Assembly: GCF_028765165.1 (NCBI RefSeq)
Contig: NZ_JARADB010000018.1
Coordinates: forward strand, 1 to 45,016
Source of the DNA: Paenibacillus sp. MAHUQ-63
GTDB taxonomy: Bacteria; Bacillota; Bacilli; Paenibacillales; NBRC-103111
Direction: 5' to 3'
DNA length: 45,016 nt
Position numbers and translations under genes: made by a program. Under the pieces are notes generated by a model. That model did no database searches and had not been told where the DNA came from. It worked only from the letters and a program-made list of their open reading frames with translations. Below are positions 15,891 to 23,965 of this stretch, one piece after another (position 1 is the first letter of the stretch; each line of letters starts with the position of its first letter).

Positions 15891-17299
15891 AAATCGCTTT
15901 GATCGTTGAAGGAAGCTATCCCTACATATCCGGGGGCGTAGCCGGCTGGATTCAGATGCTCGTTGCGTCCATGCCCCAGCATCAGTTCGAGATCATTGCC
16001 ATCTCTTCCTCCCGGCAGGAGGAGGCCGGCTATAAGTACCAGCTGCCGGCGAATATCTCCGGTATCCATGATATCTACATCATGGATTATCAGAATTTGG
16101 AAGGCGGGCGCAAACCGCGTCTGTCCGCTGCCGAGGCGGAGGCATGTCTGGCTTGGTTCGGCTTTCACCCCGGCTCGGAAGAGGCGCTCACGCTGATCGC
16201 CGATCCAGCGAAGCTGGGCAACCCCGTTTCGTTCATGGAGAGCGAAAGCTTCTGGAATTTCCTCGTCACCGCCTACGAGACGGAGATGCCGAACCACTCG
16301 TTCAATAGCTATTTCTGGACGTGGAGGTCGATGTACTTGCCTGCGGTGTACCTGCTGCAGCAAGCTTATCCGCCGGCGGATGTCTATCATGCCGTGTCTA
16401 CGGGCTATGCCGGTTTGATCGGCACATATTTGCGGATGAAGCGCAAGAAGCCGTTTCTGCTGACCGAGCATGGCGTGTATGCCCGGGAGCGGGAGGAGGA
16501 GATCCTGAAGTCGGCATGGGTCGATCCGCCCTTCAAGCGGCGCTGGATCGATTATTTCTACCATATGTCCAAAGGAGCTTACCGGACGGCCGACCGTACA
16601 ATTGCACTCTACGGCGGAACCCGCCAGATTCAATTGGAGCTCGGCGCTCCTTCGGAACGAGCTCTGGTCATTCCAAATGGAGTCGACTACAAGCGATTGT
16701 CGCAGCTTCCCCGGCGGGCAAATTGTGCGAGCGGCCGGATCGTCTTCGGAGCCGTCGTACGGCTCGTGCCGATCAAGGATATCAAGACGCTGCTCTATGC
16801 GGCGCGGCTGGCCAGCAGCGAGATTCCTCACATGCAGCTGTGGATCATGGGACCTACCGACGAGGACCCCGATTATTATCAGGAATGCCTCGCTTTGAGA
16901 CGCAATCTGCAGTTGGAGGACATGGTGACGTTCACCGGCAAGGTTGCCGTCGAAGACTATCTGCCGGCCATCGATGTGCTGATCCTGAGCTCCATTAGCG
17001 AAGGGCAGCCCCTCGCCGTCTTGGAAGGCATGGCGGCGGGAGTCCCGTGGATCTGTACGGACGTCGGCAGCTGCCGGGAGCTGCTGGAAGGAAAAGATGA
17101 GCGGGACACAGGCATGGCGGGCTATATCGTGCCTCCCGTGAATCCCAGAGCGATGGCCGATATGATGGTGAAGATGCACGGCCTCCCGGATCAGCGGGTC
17201 TACATGGGGCAAGTCGGCCGCAGGCGGGTAGAAGCCTTGTATCAGATCGATCATTTTATTGAGGCGTACAAGCAGTTATATGATGAGGTGGTAACCTGA
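15887..17299 (+). CDS. pelF: PelF glycosyltransferase (GT4)
   Basis: 470 residues, cytoplasmic, GT-B fold. The N-terminal nucleotide-sugar family loop is YPYISGGVAGWI. The acceptor half contains DVYHAVSTGYAG and LLTEHGVYARERE, and the C-terminal half contains VIPNGVD and the GT4 EX7E motif in SEGQPLAVLEGMAAGVP (Glu372, Glu380). PelF polymerises GalNAc (with GlcNAc in some species) from UDP-sugars and is recruited to PelD-PelE-PelG. ATG overlaps the deacetylase stop (ATGA), showing translational coupling. It is slightly shorter than the Pseudomonas protein of about 507 residues. The start IALIVEGSYPY is the classical PelF N-terminus. Confidence 0.93.
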   Translation: MKIALIVEGSYPYISGGVAGWIQMLVASMPQHQFEIIAISSSRQEEAGYKYQLPANISGIHDIYIMDYQNLEGGRKPRLSAAEAEACLAWFGFHPGSEEALTLIADPAKLGNPVSFMESESFWNFLVTAYETEMPNHSFNSYFWTWRSMYLPAVYLLQQAYPPADVYHAVSTGYAGLIGTYLRMKRKKPFLLTEHGVYAREREEEILKSAWVDPPFKRRWIDYFYHMSKGAYRTADRTIALYGGTRQIQLELGAPSERALVIPNGVDYKRLSQLPRRANCASGRIVFGAVVRLVPIKDIKTLLYAARLASSEIPHMQLWIMGPTDEDPDYYQECLALRRNLQLEDMVTFTGKVAVEDYLPAIDVLILSSISEGQPLAVLEGMAAGVPWICTDVGSCRELLEGKDERDTGMAGYIVPPVNPRAMADMMVKMHGLPDQRVYMGQVGRRRVEALYQIDHFIEAYKQLYDEVVT

Positions 17300-18765
17300 T
17301 GGCAGGAATCGGATTCACCCTGCAGAAGCTGTTCCGCGAAGATTATTTATCGCTGCGCGTTCGCGCTTACGCATACGCTTCTTTCATTGCGGCGGGCCCG
17401 TGGATCTTATCCGTCGGGAGCATTGCCTTCATTAATGTCATCCTCGTTCATGTCGCCAATGTGGAGGACTCCCAGCGTCAGCTGTTCATCGTCACGGTTT
17501 CCTACTGCTTCATCTTCTCCCAGATGCTCTCCGGAGGATGGCAGCTCCTCGTAACACGATATTTGGCCGACCATTTTTTCTTGAACCGGCTGGAAGTCGT
17601 TACGCCCACCTACACCGGTATTTCCAGAATCGTTTTCGCCATATCGCTCGCAGCCGCCGTCATTTTCTACGGGTCTTCTCCTTTACCCATCCTATACAAA
17701 GGGATAAGCGTGATGCTATTTTTCATGTGCGGTCAAATATGGCTGGCGATGGTTTTCTTGACTGCGGCCAAAGATTATAAAATGATCGCCTATTCCTTCC
17801 TGGCCGGGTCCGCCGTTTCGGTCGCCGGAGTTTTCGTTTTCCTCCGCTTTCCGGTTATCTTCGGGGCGTACGAGCAGGCGGTCAATATGTTGCTGGGGTT
17901 CGGCTGCGGCATTCTGACGACGATGTGTATGCTGGTGTTTGTGCTGCTGCGCGCTTTCCCTGCGAAGATTTCCTCCAATCCGTACGCATTCCTAAGATAT
18001 GTCGATAAATACCCATCACTCCTATGGGTCGGGTTCCTATACAACATCGGGGTGTGGACACACAATATGATCGTTTGGATGGGACCTTCCGGGGTCTGGA
18101 TCGAGGAGACGTTCGTGTACAGTCCGATCTATGATACGGCGGTATTCCTGGCCAACCTGACGATTATCCCATCGCTTGTTCTGTTCGTCGTTTCCGTGGA
18201 AACGCAGTTTTATGACAAGTACAAATCGTTCTATGGCTATGTGGCGAATGGCGGGACGCTCGAAATGATCCATAAAGCGAAGAAACATATGGTGGAGGTG
18301 CTGTGGCGGGAGCTGTACAGGCTCACGAAGCTGCAGGGGATTATCACCGTGTTCGTGATTCTCGTGAGCGAATTGCTGCTGGAGCGAATCGGCTTGCAGA
18401 AAACCGTCATCGACATTTTCAGACTATGCGCGCTGGGGGCTTTGTTGAATGCGATTATGCTCATCCATATTCTGCTCCTGCTGTATTTCGAGGATCGCAA
18501 GGGCGCCGTCATCGCCGGAGCGGTTTATTGTGCAATGAATGTGCTGCTGACGGCCGGCCTGCTGCCTCTGGGGGTCGATTATTACGGGTTCAGTTACTTC
18601 CTGGCGGGTCTTGCCGCTTACGCGTGGAGCGGGTACAGACTGCTGGCCTTTCTGAAACGGATCGAGGTGCATACTTTTATTACGCAAAGCATCGTTTACA
18701 AGGATAGGTCCGGATTGTTTACATGGCTCAGTAGGATAAGCGATGCCCGGCGGTTATTCAAATAA
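17299..18765 (+). CDS. pelG: PelG polysaccharide transporter (MATE/Wzx-like)
   Basis: 488 residues with about 12 predicted membrane helices throughout. It starts MAGIGFTLQKLF, the characteristic PelG opening, and contains GPWILSVGSI in the first helix. PelG is thought to move the growing Pel chain across the membrane while PelF makes it. The ATG shares one base with the pelF stop codon (TGATG). As expected for a cell with one membrane, no pelB or pelC outer-membrane genes are present. It ends three bases from the convergent AraC gene, with no evident terminator between them. Confidence 0.92.
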   Translation: MAGIGFTLQKLFREDYLSLRVRAYAYASFIAAGPWILSVGSIAFINVILVHVANVEDSQRQLFIVTVSYCFIFSQMLSGGWQLLVTRYLADHFFLNRLEVVTPTYTGISRIVFAISLAAAVIFYGSSPLPILYKGISVMLFFMCGQIWLAMVFLTAAKDYKMIAYSFLAGSAVSVAGVFVFLRFPVIFGAYEQAVNMLLGFGCGILTTMCMLVFVLLRAFPAKISSNPYAFLRYVDKYPSLLWVGFLYNIGVWTHNMIVWMGPSGVWIEETFVYSPIYDTAVFLANLTIIPSLVLFVVSVETQFYDKYKSFYGYVANGGTLEMIHKAKKHMVEVLWRELYRLTKLQGIITVFVILVSELLLERIGLQKTVIDIFRLCALGALLNAIMLIHILLLLYFEDRKGAVIAGAVYCAMNVLLTAGLLPLGVDYYGFSYFLAGLAAYAWSGYRLLAFLKRIEVHTFITQSIVYKDRSGLFTWLSRISDARRLFK

Positions 18766-18768
18766 TCT

Positions 18769-19632
18769 TTATTTGAACGCTTTTCGGGCTGCGGCGGGCG
18801 TCATCCCCAGCACTCTTTTGAACATGGCATGGAAATGGGGAAGGCTCTCGAAGCCGCAAAGCTCGGCGATATGCTGAATGGTGGTATCACTTTCGGCAAG
18901 CAGCTGTTTGGCGCGAATGATGCGCTTCGTCATGATGTACGCGGTCACATTCAGGCCGGTCAACTGCTTGAACACCCGGCTGAAATGCGCCGGCGAGACG
19001 GCGGCTTGCTTGGACAGCGTGTTAAGCCCGATATCCTCGCAGAAATGCTCATCGATATAGAGCAGACTCTCTCTCATCCAGCCGGGAGCGGCAAGGGGAT
19101 CGCCTGTATGCAGCGGCATATCCGAGCCTATGTCCCGCTGCAAGTAGAGCAGCACTTGTAGCAGCTGTACGTAGACAGCCTGCCGGTGGCCGGGACTCCT
19201 CAGCTTAAGCTCATGCCGGATCGCATCCCAGCAATGCTCCAGGTGCTGCCGCTGCGGCAGCAGTGTGGCCAGCTTGTAATGGCGCAGCTGTGCAGCCTGC
19301 TCGAAGCTGTGCAAATAGGAGAACGTATCGCCAAGCTGCGGCGCTTGAACGAGCCCCGGGCTGAAATACACCGCGGTAGAGGTGACGGGGGTTTCTTTAT
19401 CGGGTGTCGCCCGATGAATCGTATTGCCCGGAATCAGGAACACGTCTCCGGCCTTCATTTCGTAGAACGTGTGATCGATGAAGAAAGTGCCGTTGCCGCG
19501 GTACACATACACAATTTCATACCAGTCGTGCAGATGGTCAGGAAGCTCGCTTTGCGAGCTTTTTGTGTTTTTATAGGCATAGGAGAAAGGGAACGTATCT
19601 TGGTTATCGAAAATTTTGCGAATGGGCCCCAC
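18769..19632 (-). CDS. AraC-family transcriptional regulator
   Basis: 287 residues. An N-terminal cupin sensor domain (about 25-110, HLHDWYEIVYVYRGNG and MKAGDVFLIPGNTIH) is followed by a linker and the two-helix-turn-helix AraC domain (about 190-287). The first recognition helix region is LSKQAAVSPAHFSRVFKQLTG and the second is IAELCGFESLPHFHAMFKRVLG. The start is GTG 19632 after AAGGAG at 9 bases. It is divergent from the lactonase - reductase - dehydrogenase operon, so it is probably its sugar-responsive activator. It may also act on the two fucosidase promoters, whose half-site spacing suits an AraC protein, but a matching site was not found in its own upstream region. Confidence 0.9.
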   Translation of the reverse strand: MGPIRKIFDNQDTFPFSYAYKNTKSSQSELPDHLHDWYEIVYVYRGNGTFFIDHTFYEMKAGDVFLIPGNTIHRATPDKETPVTSTAVYFSPGLVQAPQLGDTFSYLHSFEQAAQLRHYKLATLLPQRQHLEHCWDAIRHELKLRSPGHRQAVYVQLLQVLLYLQRDIGSDMPLHTGDPLAAPGWMRESLLYIDEHFCEDIGLNTLSKQAAVSPAHFSRVFKQLTGLNVTAYIMTKRIIRAKQLLAESDTTIQHIAELCGFESLPHFHAMFKRVLGMTPAAARKAFK

Positions 19633-19784
19633 AGCGACAAGCTCCTTCCGTTTCTGTATGAAGCAATGATATCAAAAAACAGTATAAATGTGCTAAAAAT
19701 CATTATTTTATTGTTCGGAAATGCTGTTAAAATGAAAGAAAGCGATATCATAAATATGCTCATAAAAGAAGGGATGAAGTCGGG

Positions 19785-20615
19785 ATGCGAATCGATGCTC
19801 ACCAGCATTATTGGACAATCGACCGCGGGGACTACGGCTGGATCGGGCCCGAACTGCCGGTCTTGTATCGTGACTATTTGCCGGAAGACCTTAGCGCTCA
19901 TTTGCAGCGGCATCAGTTGGATCGCACCATCGCGGTTCAAGCGGCGCCTACTTTGGCGGAAACGGATTATCTCCTGTCCTTGAGCGAAGGTTCCGAGACG
20001 ATTGCAGGCGTAGTAGGGTGGCTCGATCTGAGCGATCCCGAGCACTTGCAGCACTATGCAAGATTTCGCGAACATCCGAAGTACGTCGGCTTTCGCGTGA
20101 TGATCCAGGAAATGCCGGATGCGAGCGTCATTCTTCAGCCTTCCTATGTGGAGGCGCTGCGGTATTTTGCCCGGGAGGACGTGCCTGTTGATTTACTCGT
20201 GAAGTCACAGCAACTGGAGGCGGTCGTCGAGCTGCTCGACAAGGTGCCGGGCTTGCGCGGGGTTATCGACCACATCGCCAAACCGCAGATCGCAGCAGGC
20301 GTGACCGAGCCTTGGAAGAGTCAGATGACGGCGATCGCGAAGCATCCGGGCATCTACTGCAAGCTGTCGGGCATGGTGACGGAAGCGGATCATGAGCGTT
20401 GGCAGGAAGCGGATTTCACCGGATATATCCGGCATGTGCTGGATGTGTTCGGGTCGGAGCGGGTGATGTTCGGCAGCGATTGGCCGGTTTGCCTGCTGGC
20501 GGCTGATTACGATGAAGTCATGCAGATCGTGCAGCGCGCATTGCCGGAAACTTGGACGGATCGGGAACGGGAACGATTATTCGGACTAAACGCAAAGGAG
20601 TTTTATAAATTATGA
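19785..20615 (+). CDS. Amidohydrolase-family sugar lactonase (COG3618 type)
   Basis: 276 residues of the amidohydrolase-2 type. The N-terminal metal motif IDAHQHYW, a mid-strand IDHIAKP and the late FGSDWPVC Asp mark the TIM-barrel active site. COG3618 members hydrolyse L-fucono-1,5-lactone or L-galactono-1,5-lactone to the open acid, as well as related lactones. The start ATG 19785 is preceded by GAAGGG at 11 bases. It overlaps the following reductase gene by four bases (ATGA). Together the three genes could take an L-sugar through lactone and acid to a keto acid. Which sugar is used is not decided by sequence; fucosidases upstream favour L-fucose or L-galactose. Confidence 0.85.
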   Translation: MRIDAHQHYWTIDRGDYGWIGPELPVLYRDYLPEDLSAHLQRHQLDRTIAVQAAPTLAETDYLLSLSEGSETIAGVVGWLDLSDPEHLQHYARFREHPKYVGFRVMIQEMPDASVILQPSYVEALRYFAREDVPVDLLVKSQQLEAVVELLDKVPGLRGVIDHIAKPQIAAGVTEPWKSQMTAIAKHPGIYCKLSGMVTEADHERWQEADFTGYIRHVLDVFGSERVMFGSDWPVCLLAADYDEVMQIVQRALPETWTDRERERLFGLNAKEFYKL

Positions 20616-21556
20616 GATACCGACAATTAGGCCAAACCGGGCTGGACGTCTCGGTGCTGAGCTTCGGGGCTTCATCGCTCGGCTCCGTTTTCCGGGAGAC
20701 GAATGAGGCGGAGAGCATCCGGACCGTGCATGAGGCTGTTGACTTAGGCATTAACCTGATCGACGTCTCCCCGTATTATGGACTGACCAAGGCGGAGACG
20801 GTGCTGGGGAAAGCGATCGGGCAAATGGATAGGTCACGCTTCATCTTGTCGACGAAGGCCGGGCGTTACGGGGAAGCCGAGTTCGATTTCTCGACCGAGC
20901 GGATCATTCGCAGCGTCGATGAGAGCCTGAAGCGGCTGCAAACCGATTATATCGATATTTTGTATTTGCACGATATTGAATTCGTCCCTTTTCATGAGGT
21001 TGCCGAAGGGGCGTTTCCCGCGCTGGATGCCTTGAAGCAGTCCGGCAAAATTCGGTATTTCGGCGTATCCGGCTTGCCGCTGTCCGTATTTGAAAAATCG
21101 CTGGCCGTGAAACCGCTGGATTCCGTCCTGTCTTATTGCCATTACGCTTTGAATGACACGTCATTGCTGGATGTAGTGCCGCTTCTCGAGCAGCACGGCG
21201 TCGGCTTGGTGAATGCGTCGCCGCTCTCGATGGGGCTGCTGAGCACGAGACCGCCGGCGGCCTGGCACCCGGCACCGGCTGATATTCAGCAGGCCTGCAG
21301 GGAGGCGGCGGAGCATTGCACCCGCCAAGGCACGGATATCGCCAAGCTGGCGGTGCAGTTCGCAACAGCAGACGAACGGATCCCGACGACGCTGGTCAGC
21401 ACCGCCAACCCGGAGAATATCCGCAAGAACATCGCATGGACGGATGAACCCATGGATACTCAGCTGCTGCAAGAGGTGCTGGACATTCTGAAGCCGGTTC
21501 ATAACAAATCTTGGTTAAGCGGAAGATCTGAATATAACGAAAGAACGTTTGTGTAG
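20612..21556 (+). CDS. Aldo/keto reductase, L-fucose/L-galactose dehydrogenase type
   Basis: 314 residues with the complete AKR tetrad: Asp and Tyr in LIDVSPYYG, Lys in LSTKAGRYG, His in ILYLHDIEF. The N-terminus MRYRQLGQTGLDVSVLSFGAS and the segment GVGLVNASPLSMGLL are typical of L-galactose and D-threo-aldose/L-fucose 1-dehydrogenases. These oxidise the anomeric carbon of the sugar with NAD(P) to the lactone. It overlaps the lactonase gene and is 14 bases from the zinc dehydrogenase. This supports one operon for an oxidative pathway: dehydrogenase, lactonase, then acid dehydrogenase. Confidence 0.85.
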   Translation: MRYRQLGQTGLDVSVLSFGASSLGSVFRETNEAESIRTVHEAVDLGINLIDVSPYYGLTKAETVLGKAIGQMDRSRFILSTKAGRYGEAEFDFSTERIIRSVDESLKRLQTDYIDILYLHDIEFVPFHEVAEGAFPALDALKQSGKIRYFGVSGLPLSVFEKSLAVKPLDSVLSYCHYALNDTSLLDVVPLLEQHGVGLVNASPLSMGLLSTRPPAAWHPAPADIQQACREAAEHCTRQGTDIAKLAVQFATADERIPTTLVSTANPENIRKNIAWTDEPMDTQLLQEVLDILKPVHNKSWLSGRSEYNERTFV

Positions 21557-21570
21557 AGGAGGGCAACCGA

Positions 21571-22584
21571 ATGAAAGCGATCGTATGTGAACAGATTGAG
21601 CAGTTTCGAATGGTAGAACTGGAATCTCCTGAGCTTCGAGCCGGAGAGGCTATCGTTCGTATTCAAAGGATCGGCATCTGCGGAACGGACTTGCATGCTT
21701 ACAAAGGGAACCAACCCTTTTTCAGCTATCCGCGCGTATTGGGGCATGAGCTTTCCGGTTATATCGAATCAATCGGAGACGGGGTAACGGGGCTTGCGGT
21801 CGGCGATCAAGTCAGCGTTGTGCCTTATCTCCACTGCGGATCTTGCATTGCCTGCCGCGAGGGCAAGACGAACTGCTGCACCGACATGAAAGTGCTTGGC
21901 GTCCATGTCGACGGGGGGATGCGGGAGCTGATCGCTGTACCGGCCAGCCATTTGATCAAGACCGACGGGCTGACGCTGGAGCAAGCGGCCATGCTGGAGC
22001 CGCTCGCCATTGGCGCCCATGCGGTGCGCCGGTCGGAGCTTCGCGCCGGTCAGACCGCGCTCGTGATCGGCGGGGGGCCGATCGGGCTTGGCGTCATGGT
22101 TCTGGCCAAGCAGCGCGGCGCGACCGTCATCGCCATGGATATCAATGAGGAGCGCTTGGCGTATTGCCGCAATTGGGCGGGGGCGGACTACACGGTGAAC
22201 GCGCTGGAGCAGCCGAAGGATCGGCTGCTGGAGCTGACGAACGGGGAGCTTCCGGTCGTTGTCTTCGACGCGACAGGCAATGCCCGGTCGATGACGGATT
22301 CGTTCGGGCTTGTCGCCCACGGCGGCAAGCTGGTGTATGTCGGACTCGTGAAGGCCGATATCTCGTTCCACGATCCCGAGTTCCATAAGAGGGAGCTGAC
22401 GTTGATGGCCAGCCGCAATGCCACGCTGGAGGATTTCGCTGCCGTACGGGCCGCCATGCAGGCCGGCGTTATTGATGTAGAGCGTTATATTACGCACCGT
22501 GCTTCCTTCGATGAGATGATCGGCCAATTCGAAACTTGGCTGAAGCCGGAGTCGAAGGTGATTAAGGCCGTTGTATGTTTGTAA
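21571..22584 (+). CDS. Zinc-dependent sugar-acid dehydrogenase (MDR family)
   Basis: 337 residues of the medium-chain dehydrogenase family. Catalytic zinc: Cys in RIGICGTDLHAYKG and the GHE motif (VLGHELSGYI). Structural zinc: four Cys in CGSCIACREGKTNCC. The cofactor domain has VIGGGPIGLGVM, followed by an acidic residue (MDINEER) favouring NAD. Relatives include L-galactonate 5-dehydrogenase, L-threonine and polyol dehydrogenases. With the lactonase and reductase upstream, oxidation of L-galactonate (to tagaturonate) or L-fuconate is plausible. ATG 21571 follows GAGGAGG. A strong terminator ends the operon. No downstream aldolase or dehydratase is encoded in the window. Confidence 0.85.
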   Translation: MKAIVCEQIEQFRMVELESPELRAGEAIVRIQRIGICGTDLHAYKGNQPFFSYPRVLGHELSGYIESIGDGVTGLAVGDQVSVVPYLHCGSCIACREGKTNCCTDMKVLGVHVDGGMRELIAVPASHLIKTDGLTLEQAAMLEPLAIGAHAVRRSELRAGQTALVIGGGPIGLGVMVLAKQRGATVIAMDINEERLAYCRNWAGADYTVNALEQPKDRLLELTNGELPVVVFDATGNARSMTDSFGLVAHGGKLVYVGLVKADISFHDPEFHKRELTLMASRNATLEDFAAVRAAMQAGVIDVERYITHRASFDEMIGQFETWLKPESKVIKAVVCL

Positions 22585-22590
22585 AAGAAG

Positions 22591-22625
22591 CGCTCAACCG
22601 CTGTTATGGCGGTTGGGCGTTTTTT
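22591..22625 (+). terminator. Terminator of the sugar-oxidation operon
   Basis: Stem CGCTCAACCGC/GCGGTTGGGCG (one G-T pair) around TGTTATG, followed by TTTTTT. Confidence 0.9.
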
Positions 22626-22640
22626 GCGGTGTGGAGTCCG

Positions 22641-22703
22641 CCGCTGCCGGGCAGGGGGCAACGTGTGCGGGGCGAGCCACCGGCGTGAGCTGCGGGAGGC
22701 ACG
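22641..22703 (+). repeat. 63-bp linker, type A, copy 1
   Basis: GC-rich segment with gggggcaacgtgtgcgg and ending gtgagctgcgggaggcacg. It is nearly identical to the linker before unit 3 (23137-23199). Confidence 0.8.
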
Positions 22704-22888
22704 CTAACGGACTGAGAGGTCCCTATTCGGCGAGCAAGGGCCTCGAGGAGAAGGTAACGGACTCCAGTGCCGTTATTCGCCTGTTAGGGCCTGATTTCGC
22801 CCAGAAACTGGGCAAATAAGGCCCCTGGTGTCCGTTAGCGGCGAAATGCGCCGCTTTTCACGCGAATAGCGGCCGCTGTGTCCGTTAG
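22704..22888. repeat. 185-bp palindromic unit 1
   Basis: Modules at 22704 (+), 22754 (+), 22838 (-, end) and 22888 (-, end). The outer forward module is degenerate (second arm TCCCTA instead of CCGTTA). The inner reverse module at 22810-22838 is complementary to the inner forward one except for a few bases. Confidence 0.9.
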
Positions 22889-22951
22889 AGCGCCGCCGGT
22901 CCGGGGCTTCCTGTGCGAGGTGAGCCGCAGGCGTGAGCTACGGGAGGCACG
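22889..22951 (+). repeat. 63-bp linker, type B, copy 1
   Basis: Resembles type A but reads ggggcttcctgtgcgagg in the middle and gtgagctacgggaggcacg at the end. The same version is found before unit 5. Confidence 0.8.
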
Positions 22952-23136
22952 CTAACGGACTGAGAGGTCCCTATTCGGCGAACAAGGGCCTCGAGGAGAA
23001 GGTAACGGACACCAGTGCCGTTATTTGCCCGCTCGGGCCTGATTATGCCCGGAAACTGGGCAAATAAGGCCCCTGGTGTCCGTTAGCGGCGAAATGCGCC
23101 GTTTTTCGCGCGAATAGCGGCCGCTGTGTCCGTTAG
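22952..23136. repeat. 185-bp palindromic unit 2
   Basis: Exactly 248 bp after unit 1. Modules at 22952 (+), 23002 (+), 23086 (-, end) and 23136 (-, end). The forward inner module has a perfect hairpin TAACGG-ACACCAGTG-CCGTTA, followed by TTTGCCC, which is mirrored by GGGCAAATAA of the reverse module. Confidence 0.9.
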
Positions 23137-23199
23137 AGCGCCGCCGGGCCGGGGGCAACGTGTGCGGGCGAGCCACCGGCGTGAGCTGCGGGAGGCACG
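23137..23199 (+). repeat. 63-bp linker, type A, copy 2
   Basis: Matches the linker before unit 1 over nearly its whole length (gggggcaacgtgtgcggg, ccaccggcgtgagctgcggg). Confidence 0.8.
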
Positions 23200-23384
23200 C
23201 TAACGGACTGAGAGGTCCCTATTCGGCGAGCAAGGGCCTCGAGGAGAAGGTAACGGACTCCAGTGCCGTTATTAGCCTGTTTTCACTCGATTTTGGCTGC
23301 CAAATCGGCAAATAAGGCCTTGGGTGTCCGTTAGAATCGGCACACCACGGTTTTCACGAGAATAACGGCTCCCGTGTCCGTTAG
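23200..23384. repeat. 185-bp palindromic unit 3, right half diverged
   Basis: Modules at 23200 (+), 23250 (+), 23334 (-, end) and 23384 (-, end). The left half is nearly identical to that of unit 1. The right half differs in sequence (ccttgggtgtccgttag, ggctcccgtgtccgttag) but keeps the spacing and hairpin pairing. Compensated arms (CCGTTA/TAACGG) are kept although the loop has changed. Confidence 0.88.
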
Positions 23385-23533
23385 AATGCGTGCTGCATGA
23401 CCTGACGGCTTATGGAGCAGGCAGCTGCCATGCCAGAATCTATATACTGGCGGGATAAGCTACTTTGGGTGGAAATTCGGATACCGGCGGGGATAAGGCA
23501 CTCTTGGCGGGTGACGGCACACTAGTAGACTAG
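23385..23533. other. 149-bp unique segment inside the repeat array
   Basis: Separates units 3 and 4 in place of a linker. It carries no gene. Two loosely similar stretches (ggcgggataagctact at 23449 and ggcggggataaggcact at 23486) form a weak direct repeat. Nothing else is recognised. Confidence 0.6.
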
Positions 23534-23718
23534 CTAACGGACACAGCGGCCGTTATTCGATGATCTTGCGACATTTGGGAATTCTAACGGACACCAGTGC
23601 CGTTATTTGCTCGCTCGGGCCTGATTTCGCCCGGAAACTGGGCAAATAAGGCCCCTGGTGTCCGTTAGCGGCGAAATGCGCCGCTTTTCACGCGATTAGC
23701 GGCCGCTGTGTCCGTTAG
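23534..23718. repeat. 185-bp palindromic unit 4, left outer part diverged
   Basis: Modules at 23534 (+), 23584 (+), 23668 (-, end) and 23718 (-, end). The first module has a perfect hairpin TAACGG-ACACAGCGG-CCGTTA. The left spacer (tgatcttgcgacatttggg) differs from the other units, while the right half follows the common type. Confidence 0.88.
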
Positions 23719-23780
23719 AGCCGCTGGGCAGGAGGCTTCCTGTGCGGGGCGAGCCGCCGGCGTGAGCTACGGGAGGCACG
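23719..23780 (+). repeat. 62-bp linker, type B, copy 2
   Basis: Same version as before unit 2 (ggcttcctgtgcgggg, gtgagctacgggaggcacg), one base shorter. Confidence 0.8.
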
Positions 23781-23965
23781 CTAACGGACTGAGAGGCCCC
23801 TATTCGGCGGACAAGGGCCTCGAAGAGAAGGTAACGGACACCAGTGCCGTTATTTGCCCGCTCGGGCCTGATTTCACCCAGAAATTGGGCAAATAGGGCC
23901 CCTGGTGTCCGTTAGCGGCGAAATGCGCCGCTTTTCACGCGATTAGCGGCCGCTGTGTCCGTTAG
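23781..23965. repeat. 185-bp palindromic unit 5
   Basis: Modules at 23781 (+), 23831 (+), 23915 (-, end) and 23965 (-, end). It is followed by a decayed type B linker (ggggcttcccgtccagggcg) up to about 24008. Confidence 0.9.

Noticed and set aside
15866..17254. 462-residue open frame on the minus strand over pelF
   Set aside because: Shadow of a strong PelF reading frame; the composition is rich in Arg, His and Gln with no motif.
19632..19785. Copy of the fucosidase 34-bp motif between the AraC gene and the lactonase gene
   Set aside because: Only AT-rich similarity was found and no half-site pair at two-turn spacing, so the link between this AraC protein and the fucosidase promoters stays unproven.
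22704..23965. CRISPR array
   Set aside because: Modules occur in both orientations and pair with each other, the spacers are themselves repeated, and no cas genes are near.
22704..23965. Integron attC array
   Set aside because: There are no cassette genes or integrase, and the fixed four-module symmetry does not fit attC sites.
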